From assembly GCF_020080835.1 (NCBI RefSeq), contig NC_058165.1, positions 8,655,771-8,719,770 on the forward strand: a stretch of 64,000 nt of DNA. Direction: 5' to 3'. The translations under genes were made by a program, and so were the position numbers. How positions within the stretch are numbered: the stretch's first letter is position 1; each line of letters starts with the position of its first letter. The notes beneath the pieces were generated by a model, which did not search any database, was not told where the DNA came from, and saw only the letters and a list, made by a program, of their open reading frames with translations. Source of the DNA: Cotesia glomerata (Eukaryota > Arthropoda > Insecta > Hymenoptera > Braconidae). Shown here piece by piece: positions 37,791-48,656 of the stretch.

Positions 37791-38889
37791 GATATCAAGT
37801 TTGGCTTATTTTGTTTGTAATTTAATTCTCTAAATTTCATTCACTGCATGTCTCGACTACTTTTGCGTAGTTTCTGAGATATTTTTATTTATATAAAAAA
37901 TAAATCAATCTATTTAATTTAATTTTTCCCTCTACGACAGTTATGCATCGGGCATGCGCTGAATGATTACGAGCATATTGCTTACAGCTGTCATAAAGTT
38001 ACTAAATGCAAAATGTAAACATGAAATTTATTTTTTAAGATACATCCATCTGTGTTGGGATAATAATTGTAAGTTATTTTTTATATATTTTTAATTTTTG
38101 TAGAATTCGAGCTACGTTGGTCTTTTTTTTATCAATCGCTTCATTATTTTTTAATAATATCATAAAAATAAATACGGCGTTGACAGTTCAAGGTCACCAC
38201 AACTGCTTATCGTTGATTTAAATAATTCTGTCAATGTTATATATTTTTTTTTATTTCAAAATATTAAGCAATTTTTTTAATTATTTTTAGCATTCATTTT
38301 TTTTATATTCAATAATTATTTATATTTTTTATTTAATTTAGAAAATTTTCACGTGCTAGGGACTTTTTTAGTACCCGGACTGGCCACCAGGCGGCGCCAT
38401 TTTACTTTTAAAAAAAGTGGGGGGTACCCTCCTAAAATGGCCTTAAAAAATTAAGAAAAGTGAGAAATCTCAAAAAAATTACAAAAAAAATTTTTCAAAT
38501 GTGGTTCTTTTGAAATAACTTTTCAACGGATTTACCAATCGATTCTAAAAACTAATCAGCTCTTAACATAAAAAAAACCACGTCGATCGCAGCCAGCCCG
38601 GTCAAAATCAGTTGATTCGTTAGTTAGTTATCATTGTCGAAAGAAAACCAAAAAAAGTATTTTTTTGGAATTACTTCGAAATTCCTAGTTCGATCAATTT
38701 AAACTGAAATATTCTTTGTGAGGCTTCAAAAACTTCGTCGAATCCCGCCAACCGTGTAGAAATCGGTTCATTCGTTCAAAAATTATTCCAGTTTAAAAAT
38801 TTAAAAAATAGTGTTTTATTAAACTTCTATCAGATTTTTGAGCTCGAAAAACTCAAAACGACACAAAAATTATATTTATTAAAAATTGA

Positions 38890-40740
38890 TTTTTCTATCA
38901 ATTATTTCATTAAAATTTCCATCAATAATTAAAAAATTAAATTTATTAACTAAAAAAATTTTTCTTCTTGATCTGAAGAGAAAAATTCTTAAACTAAGAA
39001 ATTTATATTGGTTTAAGTGAATTTTATTTGATTCAAGAATTTTTCGTCTTGATTCAACACAACGAATTTCTTTAAAATTATTGTAAAAATTTATTGTTTA
39101 ACGAATATTTGTTAGCAAATGCTAAAATTGAAAATTTATTATTGAACCAAAACAATTACATATCGTAAAAATTGATATGGTCTTTAAAAAAATTAAAATT
39201 TAATAATTTACAGTTAAATTTTTAATATTGATAATTTTAAATATTAAAATTTATAATAAAATATTGAAAATCTACAGAGTGATGTACAAATTTTAGAGTA
39301 ATATAATATAAGGACTTGACTTTTGCATTTTTTAAATTAATAACCATGTGTAAAAAATAGTTAATTTTCATCAAAACACAATATTAAATAACATAAATTA
39401 TATAAATATTAAACCGTCACACTTCATCATTTTATAGATTTAGCTTATGATAATGATGAGATGTATAATTACTCATCGGTCGTATAGTGTAGGGGTTAGG
39501 TATCGGTCTAGCAAGCGCGCGGCTCGGGTTCGAATCTCGGATAAGACGGATGCGATTTTCACGTTATTTCTATGATTAGCGAAAGTTAGGTTTAAATAAG
39601 AATCAAACAGTCTGAATTTGCGTTAGCTCTACATCTTAAATCATATAAAAAAAAATGACGCTTAAAAAATAAATTTTTTATTATTTCTTATCAAATAGCA
39701 TGAGGCAGACTTGAAAGTTGACTAAGGCACAGTCCTGGTAACCAGGCATGGGCTAGTCGTGGCAACTAAGGGAAATACAAATTAATTAATAAAAAAATAA
39801 CAATAAAAGAGGACTCACGGGTTCAAAATCGGATCTAATTTTTATTTTCATCGGGTCCGATTTTGAACCCTAAAGCGCCGAAAACGGAAATTTGTAGCGC
39901 TTGTGGGACCAAAACCGGACCTACTTAAACATGGAAACAGGCTTTAGTTTGAGCCCCTAAGTCCGAAATAGATCCGATTTTAGAAGGTTCTAAATGGGCT
40001 CTAAATTTCGACTCGGGAAGGGTCGAGTGTTATAGAAAAATCTCATTGCTAAAACCTCCATAAAAAATATAACGTCACCTAAAAACCCACTGATTTACGT
40101 GTAATTACTTTTTAACGACTTAAAGAAACGCCATTTTAAAACTGGACTTTGAAGTTGTTTTTCTGATCGAGAGTTCAAATATTTAACATTAATTGCACCT
40201 ACGTATTTATCTAAATATTTGTAATGATGCGATTAAATTGACTCACTCGTTACTAATTATCAATACTTATGTAGATCATTAGTTAAATAAAAATATTTGG
40301 ATGGATCTTTAGGTATAATAAGTTTCAAATATTCCAGCACTCGATCCAAAAATCCAGATCAGCAAGAACTGATCATTTGATTTATCCACTTCGCGCCTCA
40401 TAAATTGTATCTTAATTAAGAAAGTACCACAGACAAAATCTCTTTTAATTTACGCAGTAGATTTACCTGTGTAACGTAACATTGCAAGAAAAGAGATAGC
40501 GATAATTTTAAAGAGTTTTTATATTAATTATTACTATCACATGCTCTGAATCTGTACTTATAATTATATCGTGTATTCAATTTGATATTTGTTTTTTTTT
40601 TATCTGCATTTTTATTGAAATCTATAATCTATTCTTTGAACCTTGTTAAAAATTTAACTGGTCCACTATCTTATTATAATGTAATAATACGCTAAGTTTT
40701 ATTGAATTTTGAACTGTAATTTTACAAGTGAGGGTAGTAT
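38890..40740. other. Intergenic with a tRNA-like SINE, no protein gene
   Basis: AT-rich DNA with repeat words (TTGATTCAAGAATTTTTCG near 39030) related to the short MITE at 15830. A GC-richer stretch at 39820-40020 has CGGGTCCGATTTTGAACCC and related phrases in both orientations. The missing first part of the RNase T2-like gene at 40757 was not found here. Confidence 0.35.
39475..39550 (+). mobile_element. tRNA-like sequence, probable SINE head
   Basis: A box-like TAGTGTAGGGGTTAGG (39485-39500) and B box GGTTCGAATCT (39527-39537) have tRNA spacing, and a CTAGCAA heptamer could serve as an anticodon loop. The anticodon and acceptor stems do not pair well, so a working tRNA is unlikely. Confidence 0.5.
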
Positions 40741-40756
40741 TTTCCTTCATTAGAAA

Positions 40757-43128
40757 ATACATGGACTAATTTTGGACCTTGTTTTGTTGAAATCGAATTA
40801 CTCAACGATCACTCCAAATATTTATCCGAAGCATCTAGGTTGTTCAACAAGTATAACATGAATGATATTCTAGACCAAAGCAACATTACTCATGGGAACA
40901 ATTACACTTATCAAAAAATTTCGGACGCTGTTTCCAAGGTCACTCAAGGAAAAAAACCTGCTGTCAAATGTTTCCGGGATCATATAAGCAGACGTCGAAA
41001 CAATTTGGTACTAGATAAAATAACACTATTTTTCGATAAATCATTGAATTTGTTCCAATTTCATGACGACCCTCTTGATAAATATCCAACACTTCGGTAA
41101 GTACGGCATTATTTAAAATTTTTTTTTTTTTTTAGAAAATTTTTAACTTTAAACAATTATTAACGTTCTAAATTAAAGAAATAAATTTTTAATCCGAAAA
41201 ATTATTAAGGAAAAACTTATATTTTGATTCAAGAATTTTATGTTTTGGAATTCATTATTTTACCTCAATAAATTTGATTTTTTCGATCAAAAGTTTATTA
41301 TTTTTATCAATTAAATTTTCTATTAGAAAAGATAATTCCCTCCAAAAAAAATTATTATTAGTATTTTTAAACAATTTCATATTCTAGGTTGAAAAAAATT
41401 TTTCTCCATCTAAATTTTCTTCAATTGATATCTTGAATCAATATTACCACGGTCTCTAAAATTCGAAAGAAATAATTTATTTAATGGAATATTAGTTATT
41501 TTGTTTAAAAATATTAAAATTTTATATAAATATTTCAAATTGGACTCTTGAAAGATGAATTTTTTATTTTTATCTAGGAATTTTTAATTCAAAAGTACCC
41601 GAGTTGAAAAAATGAACTCAACATATACTAAAACAATTGATTTAAGCTCATCTAAGTTCATTTTTCTGACTTAGGTAAAATTTAAAAATAATATTTTTCT
41701 TAAATCAATTTTTTTTGTACAATTAATCTACTGAAATATCAAAGGTAAAGATTACTTATGCAAATAGTGTAAATTTCAGGGAAGACAATAATGATTACTA
41801 CCTTCTATCTCAAAAAGCCTACCCAGCTGAGTGTCTTCAACATTGTAGCAATTCAACAAAATATCAAAAGCCCAAGTGCTCGTGGATCATAAGAGAATTT
41901 ACTTTTATTTTAAAGAATAACATAGACTTCTCATGCGGTGGAAACGACCCTCATAACTATGACGCAAAATACAATTTCACTTCCCTGTCGTCTATCAAGA
42001 ATGAAATAGTAGACAAATGGGAAAATAAAGATGATTATAATAGTGAATATAAAGAGATCTTAATGAGAGACTTAATTAGAGACTATTAGGAGAAACAAGG
42101 AATGTGTTCGGCTTATTTTAAGAAACTCAGCAACGAATTTAAGTTTTTCAAGAAATCACTCGAATTGTTTGATAAATACAACATGGATCAAATTCTACGG
42201 CAATCTAATATCACTCCCGGGAAGAATTACACTTATCAAGAAATATACGACGCCGGTTAGGGCAGCATGATGGCCGAGCGGGTTAAGTCATTATCCCGTT
42301 AGTTCGCTCGCTCATCATGCCGTGAGGCGAGGGTTCGAGCCCCGACGGTTGTTCGAATAATTCCAACACCAACCGTCGGGGGTCGCTCCGGTAACCGAAC
42401 CGTACTGGCATGGGTTTTCTCTGTGGTTTCCCCATCGCCACTATTCCAACAACCGATAGAAAGGGGTGAGGAATAGGGTAAATACAGTACAGAAAGCACA
42501 AGTCGGTCCACAGCCGCAGTGATAATAATAAAGAGTTGAGTATATAAATGTGCGAAAAATAAGGTTGATTATGATGTAGTGAAAATACAGGAGTGAAAAG
42601 AGGACGTGCTGGGGTCCAAAAAAGCGTTGAATAAACAAGGACAGTAATAATAAAAAATAAAAACACAAGACGGTGGCGCACTCGCGGAATGCGACAGCTA
42701 CCATCTACCCAGCCTTGTAAAAACCAAGAACGGTATACAAGTAAAAATCGAAATAATAATAATACGACGCCGCTTCAAAGGGCATCGGTGGCAAACTAGT
42801 GAGAATGAGATGCATTTCTTCCTTCAACGTAAGTTAATCATTTTTATTACTAGTATAATAAAATAAGAGAATAATATGAAGATATTGATAAATATTAATT
42901 TTTCAATATGAAGACATTGAAGTTTTGTCTGTTATTGAATTTGTCATGGATAAAACTTTCAATCCTACTAATCCAATTGATAGTCAGATTCAAAAATTCC
43001 TTAATGGACAGAGCAGTTCCTATGCTCATGTCTGTAATCGAGATAAAGTTATATTTTATGAGGGCTTTATCGATTATGTCGAGAAAAAAGGGAGAATTGA
43101 GGAATGGGCTAAAAAAGAATTTCAGTGA
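40757..43128 (+). pseudogene. RNase T2-like two-domain secreted protein, copy 1, decayed
   Basis: Exons about 40757-41096, 41780-42828 (split by a SINE) and 42907-43128. The first holds the end of domain 1 (KYNMNDILDQSNIT, SDAVSKVTQGKKPAVKC) fused to a linker ending DPLDKYPTLR. The second and third hold domain 2 (YYLLSQKAYPAECL ... KYNMDQILRQSNITPGKNYTYQEI ... EFVMDKTFNPTNPI). RNase T2 enzymes use His in WTIHGLWP-type and HEW-x-KHG-type motifs. Here the first motif in domain 2 reads WIIREFTF (His to Arg). The second retains Gly and Cys but not the His-Glu-His residues. Breaks: TAG at 42087-42089 where Trp is expected, a SINE insertion, an AA in place of the AG acceptor before 42907, and no signal-peptide exon. 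Identity as RNase T2-like is firm; function is not enzymatic. Confidence 0.75.
42256..42762 (+). mobile_element. tRNA-derived SINE, ~507 bp, with 10-bp target duplication
   Basis: It starts GTTAGGGCAGCATGATGGCCGAGCGGGTTAAG, with a Ser-tRNA-like A box and GGTTCGAGCCCC as B box, and ends in an AAT-rich tail. TACGACGCCG flanks it on both sides (42246-42255 and 42763-42772). Removing it restores the reading frame of the RNase T2-like exon (YQEIYDA then ASKGIGG). Open frames on its minus strand are incidental. Confidence 0.85.
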
Positions 43129-44381
43129 TGTTACATAAATAAAGTTACATACATATTAAATAATCAATCGATTGAAGATTAAATTTTTTTTATGTCGCAT
43201 TTGCATTTTTCAATAAAATAAAATATCTTCCAAAAAAATTTCTAATTATCTTCTGAACAAATTTTGTTTTTCTATCCTTTTTGACTATAAGAAATTTATT
43301 TTAATCTTCTAATTTGAATACGATACTTTTATGATAAATATGTTTAAAATTCTTGGGAAAAAAGGAAAAAAAATCAACACTCAATAATGTAACGCTAGTC
43401 TTTTGTCCCATTAGTATAAATACCCTCTCTAACTATATATCCAAAACTTCAGTTAGCGACCACCTGGTAACCAGGAACAGTCGAAGAATTAAATCATAAC
43501 GATGGATATATTCAAAAGTTCATTTTTTTTCTTAACTCTCGTGTTTTTGGCGAAAAATATTGAATGGTAAATATAAAAGTTAATTAAGAAACAAAAAAAA
43601 AATAATAACTTGTTTGAATAATTCATTAAAATTAAAGTGAAGTCGATTTTCACCTTGAACTAAGCCAAGAATATTATTCTTCGAAAAATTGCACTAGAAT
43701 CGGCTTTTTCAGGACCGAATGTAATCATTCGGCTAAACGATGGGTCGCTTCTGATTTCCTACCGCAGCTTAATAACACAACTGATACATCGTGTTCAATA
43801 CCGACAGGAAAATTAGAGCCGAAAAATAAATCATCTTCTTTTCTTGGATTTTCAAGAAGGTTTTCAAGGTCATTTTATCTCGATATTGAGGATATAAACA
43901 ATTTTCTAGATCCTTCAGAACGATTAGAAAATAGATCGAATGAATTCGGAAGTATTATTGCATGACTGAAACGGAACAACTGAGCGATCCTTATAAGTAT
44001 TTATCTAAAGCAACTAAATTGTACGATAAGTATACCATGAATGATATTCTGCAGAAAAGTAATATTACTCCAGGGAAAAATTACACTTATCAAGAAATTT
44101 CTAACGCTGTGTCCAAGGTCACGCAAGGAAAGAAACCTGTTATCAAATGTTTGTGGAATTTTGTAAGTTTAATAGTTATTTTCATTAGCACCTAAATATT
44201 ACATTTTAAGCTGTGAAAATTAACATTTAAAAATATTATTTTGAACTAAAATTTTTCTAGTTTCTAATTTGAAGCGACATTTATTACTATTTTTAATTAA
44301 ATTTTTCACTTTTTCTTTTTTTCATGAATACAACAAACAGAAAATTTTTCAAACTTTCTTTTTTTATTTATGATACGCTCT

Positions 44382-45435
44382 GTTATGTCCAAGGGCGTTT
44401 TTTGAGCGGTAGCGTAAACGGTGGAGGTTTGGACTAACAGTTTAAAGAATACGCAACGGAGGTTTTAATTCCGTTGTTTTAATTATTTTTGTGGGACGTT
44501 TTCGATGTACGAATTTACCACGCCTTCGTTTGAGACTGTACACAGATTTCTATTAGGAGTAGATGTACTTACTACTTGCTAGATTATTTCTGATTACCGG
44601 ATCCGTGATCCCGGGGCTGCTGTTAGCGCCTTTTCCTTGAATGGGCCCTCCAGTTGGTCCTTGCAGCGGATGGAGTTGGATGGATTTGGGCTGCTTACTT
44701 TAAGGGCTTCTTATTTTACGAAATTAATTGACTCGAACAAAATTTCACTTCTTTTGATATTTATTTTTATAAACACTAAAACTTTTACACTTTAACAATT
44801 TTTATTTAATCGAAATTTATATTAATGAATTTTATTAATTTGATTGAGCTAACGTCCTCCAGTCCCCCGTAGGGTAAAGTGCGCAAAACTAGCTTTTAAG
44901 AAATTTTGAATAAACTTAATGACCGGATTCTCGCCTAAGTGCAGAGCAAATTAGAACTTTGAGATTCCGGTTCTCTATGATTTATTTACTGGCCGAATTC
45001 TCGCCTAAGTGCAGGGCAAATTAGAACTTTGAGAATACGACTCTCTAAATTTTATCTACTGACCGAGCTCTCGCCTAAGTGCAGGGCAAATTAGAACTTT
45101 GAGAATCCCGACTCGTAGATATTAATAACTAATACGTGGCCTGCCGGTTGAACCGTGTCTGAACTCGTCTTAAGTGCAGCGCAAATTAAGATAAGGGACT
45201 TTTACAAGGCACGGGCCTGTCAAGTTAAACGCGGAAGTCGAATTAACTAACAAAGACGTGGATTTGGCTGTTGATCGCCTTTTTAAAAGCTCGCGGTAGT
45301 GAGATTGCAGAAGTCCCCGCTAGTCAACCAGCAGTCACGTAGCTTACATTTTATTGTGGCTTTCGCGCATGGAGAAGTCTTCCATCTGCGCGGGTGATTT
45401 AAATTAAGAAAAAAAAAATTGAAGTGGACATAACA
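44382..45435. mobile_element. Non-autonomous DNA transposon with GCTC target duplication and 70-bp repeats
   Basis: Its ends are TGTTATGTCCA and TGGACATAACA, flanked by GCTC at 44378-44381 and 45436-45439. Inside, a 70-base unit starting TCGCCTAAGTGCAGGGCAAATTAGAACTTTGAG occurs at 44931, 45001 and 45071, with a weaker fourth copy near 45165. No transposase frame was seen. The superfamily was not assigned; a 4-bp duplication is unusual. It is an intron insertion in RNase T2-like copy 2. Confidence 0.7.
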
Positions 45436-45439
45436 GCTC

Positions 45440-45442
45440 TAT

Positions 45443-45478
<36 letters not shown>

Positions 45479-46140
45479 AATGATTTAATTTAACGTAGTT
45501 CCAGCGTGGTATAGTATAGTCAGAGCATTTACTATAGACAAAAATTTAAAAGCCTCGGCACACAGATGTTCACACATACAATTACATACTGTTAGTCTAG
45601 TGATCTGGCAACGTTGCTCTTGAAAACCGTGAAAGATTTGAATTTCCCGCTTTTTATGCTACACTATTTCAAGGAGCGTTGCGCACGGCGTTGCCGAATC
45701 GCTATAAATTGTTCAATGAGGAGGTAAGAAATGGATCGAAAATTATTTTTTTTAATTATTATATCTCGATAACAAAACGGTGAGGGGCTACTTTTATTTT
45801 TTTAACTTATTCTAAAAATATTTTTCAACACGCCCTTAATTTTTTTTCCAATTCTGTCGAGAGAATTTTTTAATATAATAAAAAGTAGTTGGAGAGACCG
45901 GACATTTTACATACTTTAAATGGAACATGACCCTCAAAATCGCTAACTTTGACTTTAAATATCTCGCGATCTAAACGGTCAAAAATTATGAAATTTTAGG
46001 AATTTATAAATAAAGCTATACTGAACCCGTAAAAAAAATTTCAGCCGAATCTGTCGAAAAGTGATTTCATGCTGAAACTACCTTAAGAGAATGTGAATAT
46101 TACTGTACTAAAAAATTTACTTTATATTAATACAATACTA
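45440..46140. other. Intronic debris after the transposon
   Basis: A 30-base T run (about 45445-45474) is followed by DNA with GGCAACGTTGC (45608-45618) and GAGGAGGTAAGAAATGG, words shared with the TTAA-type repeats elsewhere in the window. No coding sequence is present. The intron ends at the T-rich acceptor before 46159. Confidence 0.4.
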
Positions 46141-47699
46141 CGATAATTTTTTTTTTAGATGGCAAACATACTAGAATTAGAAAGAATAACACTATTCTTC
46201 GATAAATCATTGAATTTAATTGACCCACTGAAAAACTACTATCCTGGAAAATGTTCACCTGATTTACCAATTCTTTACAAAAATTATTCGAAAAAATCCG
46301 ACTATCAATCTCAATTGGTACCTTATGAAGACCCTTTCGACAAATATCCAACACTTCGGTGAGTACTGAATATTTTTAATAAAACATTTTTATTTATTCT
46401 CAATTATTACTATCAATTTCAACAAAACAGCGAATTAAAAATGAATTTAAATGATTTATATTACAGAGAAGATAATAATGGTTATTATTTATTCATACAA
46501 AAAGCCAAACCTCTTCAGTGCTTCGGACCGGATTCATCTAGTTGTCTTCAACCAAAGTATCCATGGGTCGTCAATACATTTATTTTTAAATTCAACGAAA
46601 GCATAAGCTTCACGTGTGATTATTACTCGAGCGATCCTCACAGATTCAAAAAATTCAATATCACCTCTTTGTCGTCCATCGAAAATGAAATCGTAGAAAA
46701 ATAGGGTATACAAGATTCTTCAAAGTATTCTGACACAGAAGTAGACTTCCGTTCTGTTTGGCACAACCAGGGACAATGTTCGACTTACTTTAAAGGAAAA
46801 TTCGACAGCGAGTTCAAGTTTTACAAAAAGTCCTTCGAATTACTTGATAAATACAACATTGATGTGATCCTTCGGCAAGTTAATATCACTTCTGGGAAAA
46901 ATTATACTTATCAGGAAATATCCGAGGCCGTTTCCAAGAAAATTAATGGCAAAAAACCGATTGTTATATGCTCACATGAGTACAACGTAAGTTATTTATT
47001 TTTTTAAAATTACTCTCAATTAAATTAATACAATATAATATCTAAAAACTTATTTTCCAGGGCCGTGGCTTCAACGAAGTTTTATCTGGAATTGCAATTT
47101 TTATGGATAAAAATCTTGATCCTATCGATGGTATTAATAACGATTTTTATGAATGTCCTATTGAGAAATTGATCTCCTACATTGAAAAAACAGTTCTCTG
47201 CCTGACGCCATCTAACTGTATTGCAACGAGAGCACCAGACTCGCCGTTATATGGAACTACCCTCCATACGCCAGTACAATCCGTGTAGCTACAAGCAGCA
47301 GTCTGGATAGCGACCGTCGCGATCCATTCGGGTGCCATGTACGATAGTATTGCTACCCTTTAGGATACAGTTTTCCTAATTGTAGCAATATCGTATCGTG
47401 CACAGCTGAAAACTATTTTTTCAGTGTATAAAACTTTCGAGGATGGTATAAATCAGAGACGATTCTATGAAGTTTTTCCTAGGGCTTCACACGAGAGCGA
47501 GATTTTTCTCGTCTCGTCTCGTTCTCGTCTCGGAAAAGCGAGACGAGACGAGACGAGACGTTTTTGAAAATATTCTCGGCGATACTGAGACCACATATAG
47601 CGCAACCCGAGAGTCTCGTTCTTGGTCTCGTAAAATTTTTTTTATGAAGTTTTTATTAGAAAAGATCTACATAGAGAACAATAAATTTTACAAACTATA

Positions 47700-48650
47700 A
47701 AATCTGGAGACCACCTGTGAAAAAGTTTTTTGTAACTTTAAAAAAAAAAACTCAAAGTTGAAACTCTAATTTTTGAAGTATACGTATTAATATTTATATT
47801 CTATATCGTAGTTTGTCAATACAAAACATCATGGTATCCTTAGCTGAGTATGATTTTTTCATATTTTTACTTCAACTTGTTCTCTTCTAATAGTTACTTA
47901 TCAGTATCACTTATCATAACTACTTATTTTTGCAGATTTTTACATTTTAGATTTGAATAATTCCTTTTAAAAGATCAATTGGTTCACTTGTACTCTCGCT
48001 TGTGAATGTGTCTGCAAGCGAGAGAGTCATAGATGTGTGTACTATTGAAGGAGTTTTTTTTTACTCGAAATTTTCTACCTGGAAAATCCTCTTATTTATT
48101 ACAGACATACAGTAAACTTTTCTTATATTTGATTCGTCCTTTTTCAACACCTATATAAAACAATTAAATATAAAGAGTTTCCATTATAATCACCAATGTG
48201 TTTTGTCTATATAATATTTCAAAAAAATATTAATTATTATATTTGTTACAAATTTGCGATAATTAACGTTATTTTTTGAGAAAAATAGAATTTACAAATA
48301 TAAAAACTAATCTCATTATAAATTCAGTACTTAACGGACAACTTTTATTGCCTCTATAGCGATGTTTTGAAAGTTTAGTCTCTATTTGGACATCTGGAGA
48401 AATTTTTTGTTTTTTCCTGTACCTCTTGTAGTAAACATTTGAACAATTATTGTATACATCTATGGGAGTATATATAATAGAACTGGTCAAATACTCAAGT
48501 ATTTGGTAACAAACTTAGATGCAAAAAAAATGTTTCAAGTATTCCGTAAAAATAAAATTTATGCTAAACTGCGTGACGAAAAATTGTTCATGTTGACAAC
48601 ATTATGTTGATCAGAGAAATTCTCTAAAGAGTTGTTCATCAGTTTTACAA
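47700..48650. other. 5' non-coding part of the hAT element
   Basis: AT-rich DNA between the left subterminal repeats and the transposase gene. It should hold the element promoter. No other feature was seen. Confidence 0.4.
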
Positions 48651-48656
48651 AAACTT

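Larger units (their letters stand above)
34440..38880. mobile_element. Large inverted-repeat (foldback) element, ~4.4 kb
   Basis: The left arm (about 34540-34960) and right arm (about 38460-38870) match in opposite orientation. Shared words include TTTGAGCTC, AGAAGTTTAATAAAA, CACGAGGTTGGCGG-like, TTAAGGGCTGATTAG and TTGAAAAATTTTTTTT. The inside holds a CATA microsatellite, a ~125-bp tandem array and further internal inverted repeats, but no long protein frame. A third partial copy of the same family is at 53640-53960. Its class is unknown. Confidence 0.65.
43502..47479 (+). pseudogene. RNase T2-like two-domain secreted protein, copy 2, decayed
   Basis: Exon 1 (43502-43566) encodes a signal peptide (MDIFKSSFFFLTLVFLAKNIEW). 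Domain 1 is in 43713-44162 (SDPYKYLSKATKLYDKY, ITPGKNYTYQEISNAVSKV). A linker exon 46159-46358 (MANILELERITLFFDKSLN ... DPFDKYPTLR) joins domain 2, 46467-46986 and 47061 onward. In domain 2 the first catalytic motif reads WVVNTFIF (His to Asn) and the second VWHNQGQC, where Trp, Gly and Cys are kept but His-Glu-His are replaced. Breaks: a frameshift near 43950 in domain 1, TAG at 46702-46704 in a Trp position, a 1-kb transposon in the third intron, and a hAT element in the last exon at 47480. The short remainder resumes at 52606. Even intact it would lack RNase T2 catalysis; binding or decoy roles are guesses. Confidence 0.75.

Noticed and set aside
34440..38880. CRISPR-like array in the 125-bp repeats, and in those at 12480 and 44931
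   Set aside because: Units are long and contiguous, without conserved-repeat and unique-spacer alternation, and the DNA is eukaryotic.
39475..39550. Functional tRNA gene
   Set aside because: The A and B boxes are present but the acceptor and anticodon stems do not pair. A SINE head is more likely.
42283..42704. Three open frames on the minus strand
   Set aside because: All lie inside the tRNA-derived SINE with its target duplication, so they are incidental.
40757..47479. RNase T2-like cluster as part of an integrated polydnavirus (bracovirus) locus
   Set aside because: Bracoviruses of some wasps are known to carry RNase T2 genes. Here, however, no excision-junction motif, circle boundary or other bracovirus gene family was seen, and the flanks are ordinary transposons.
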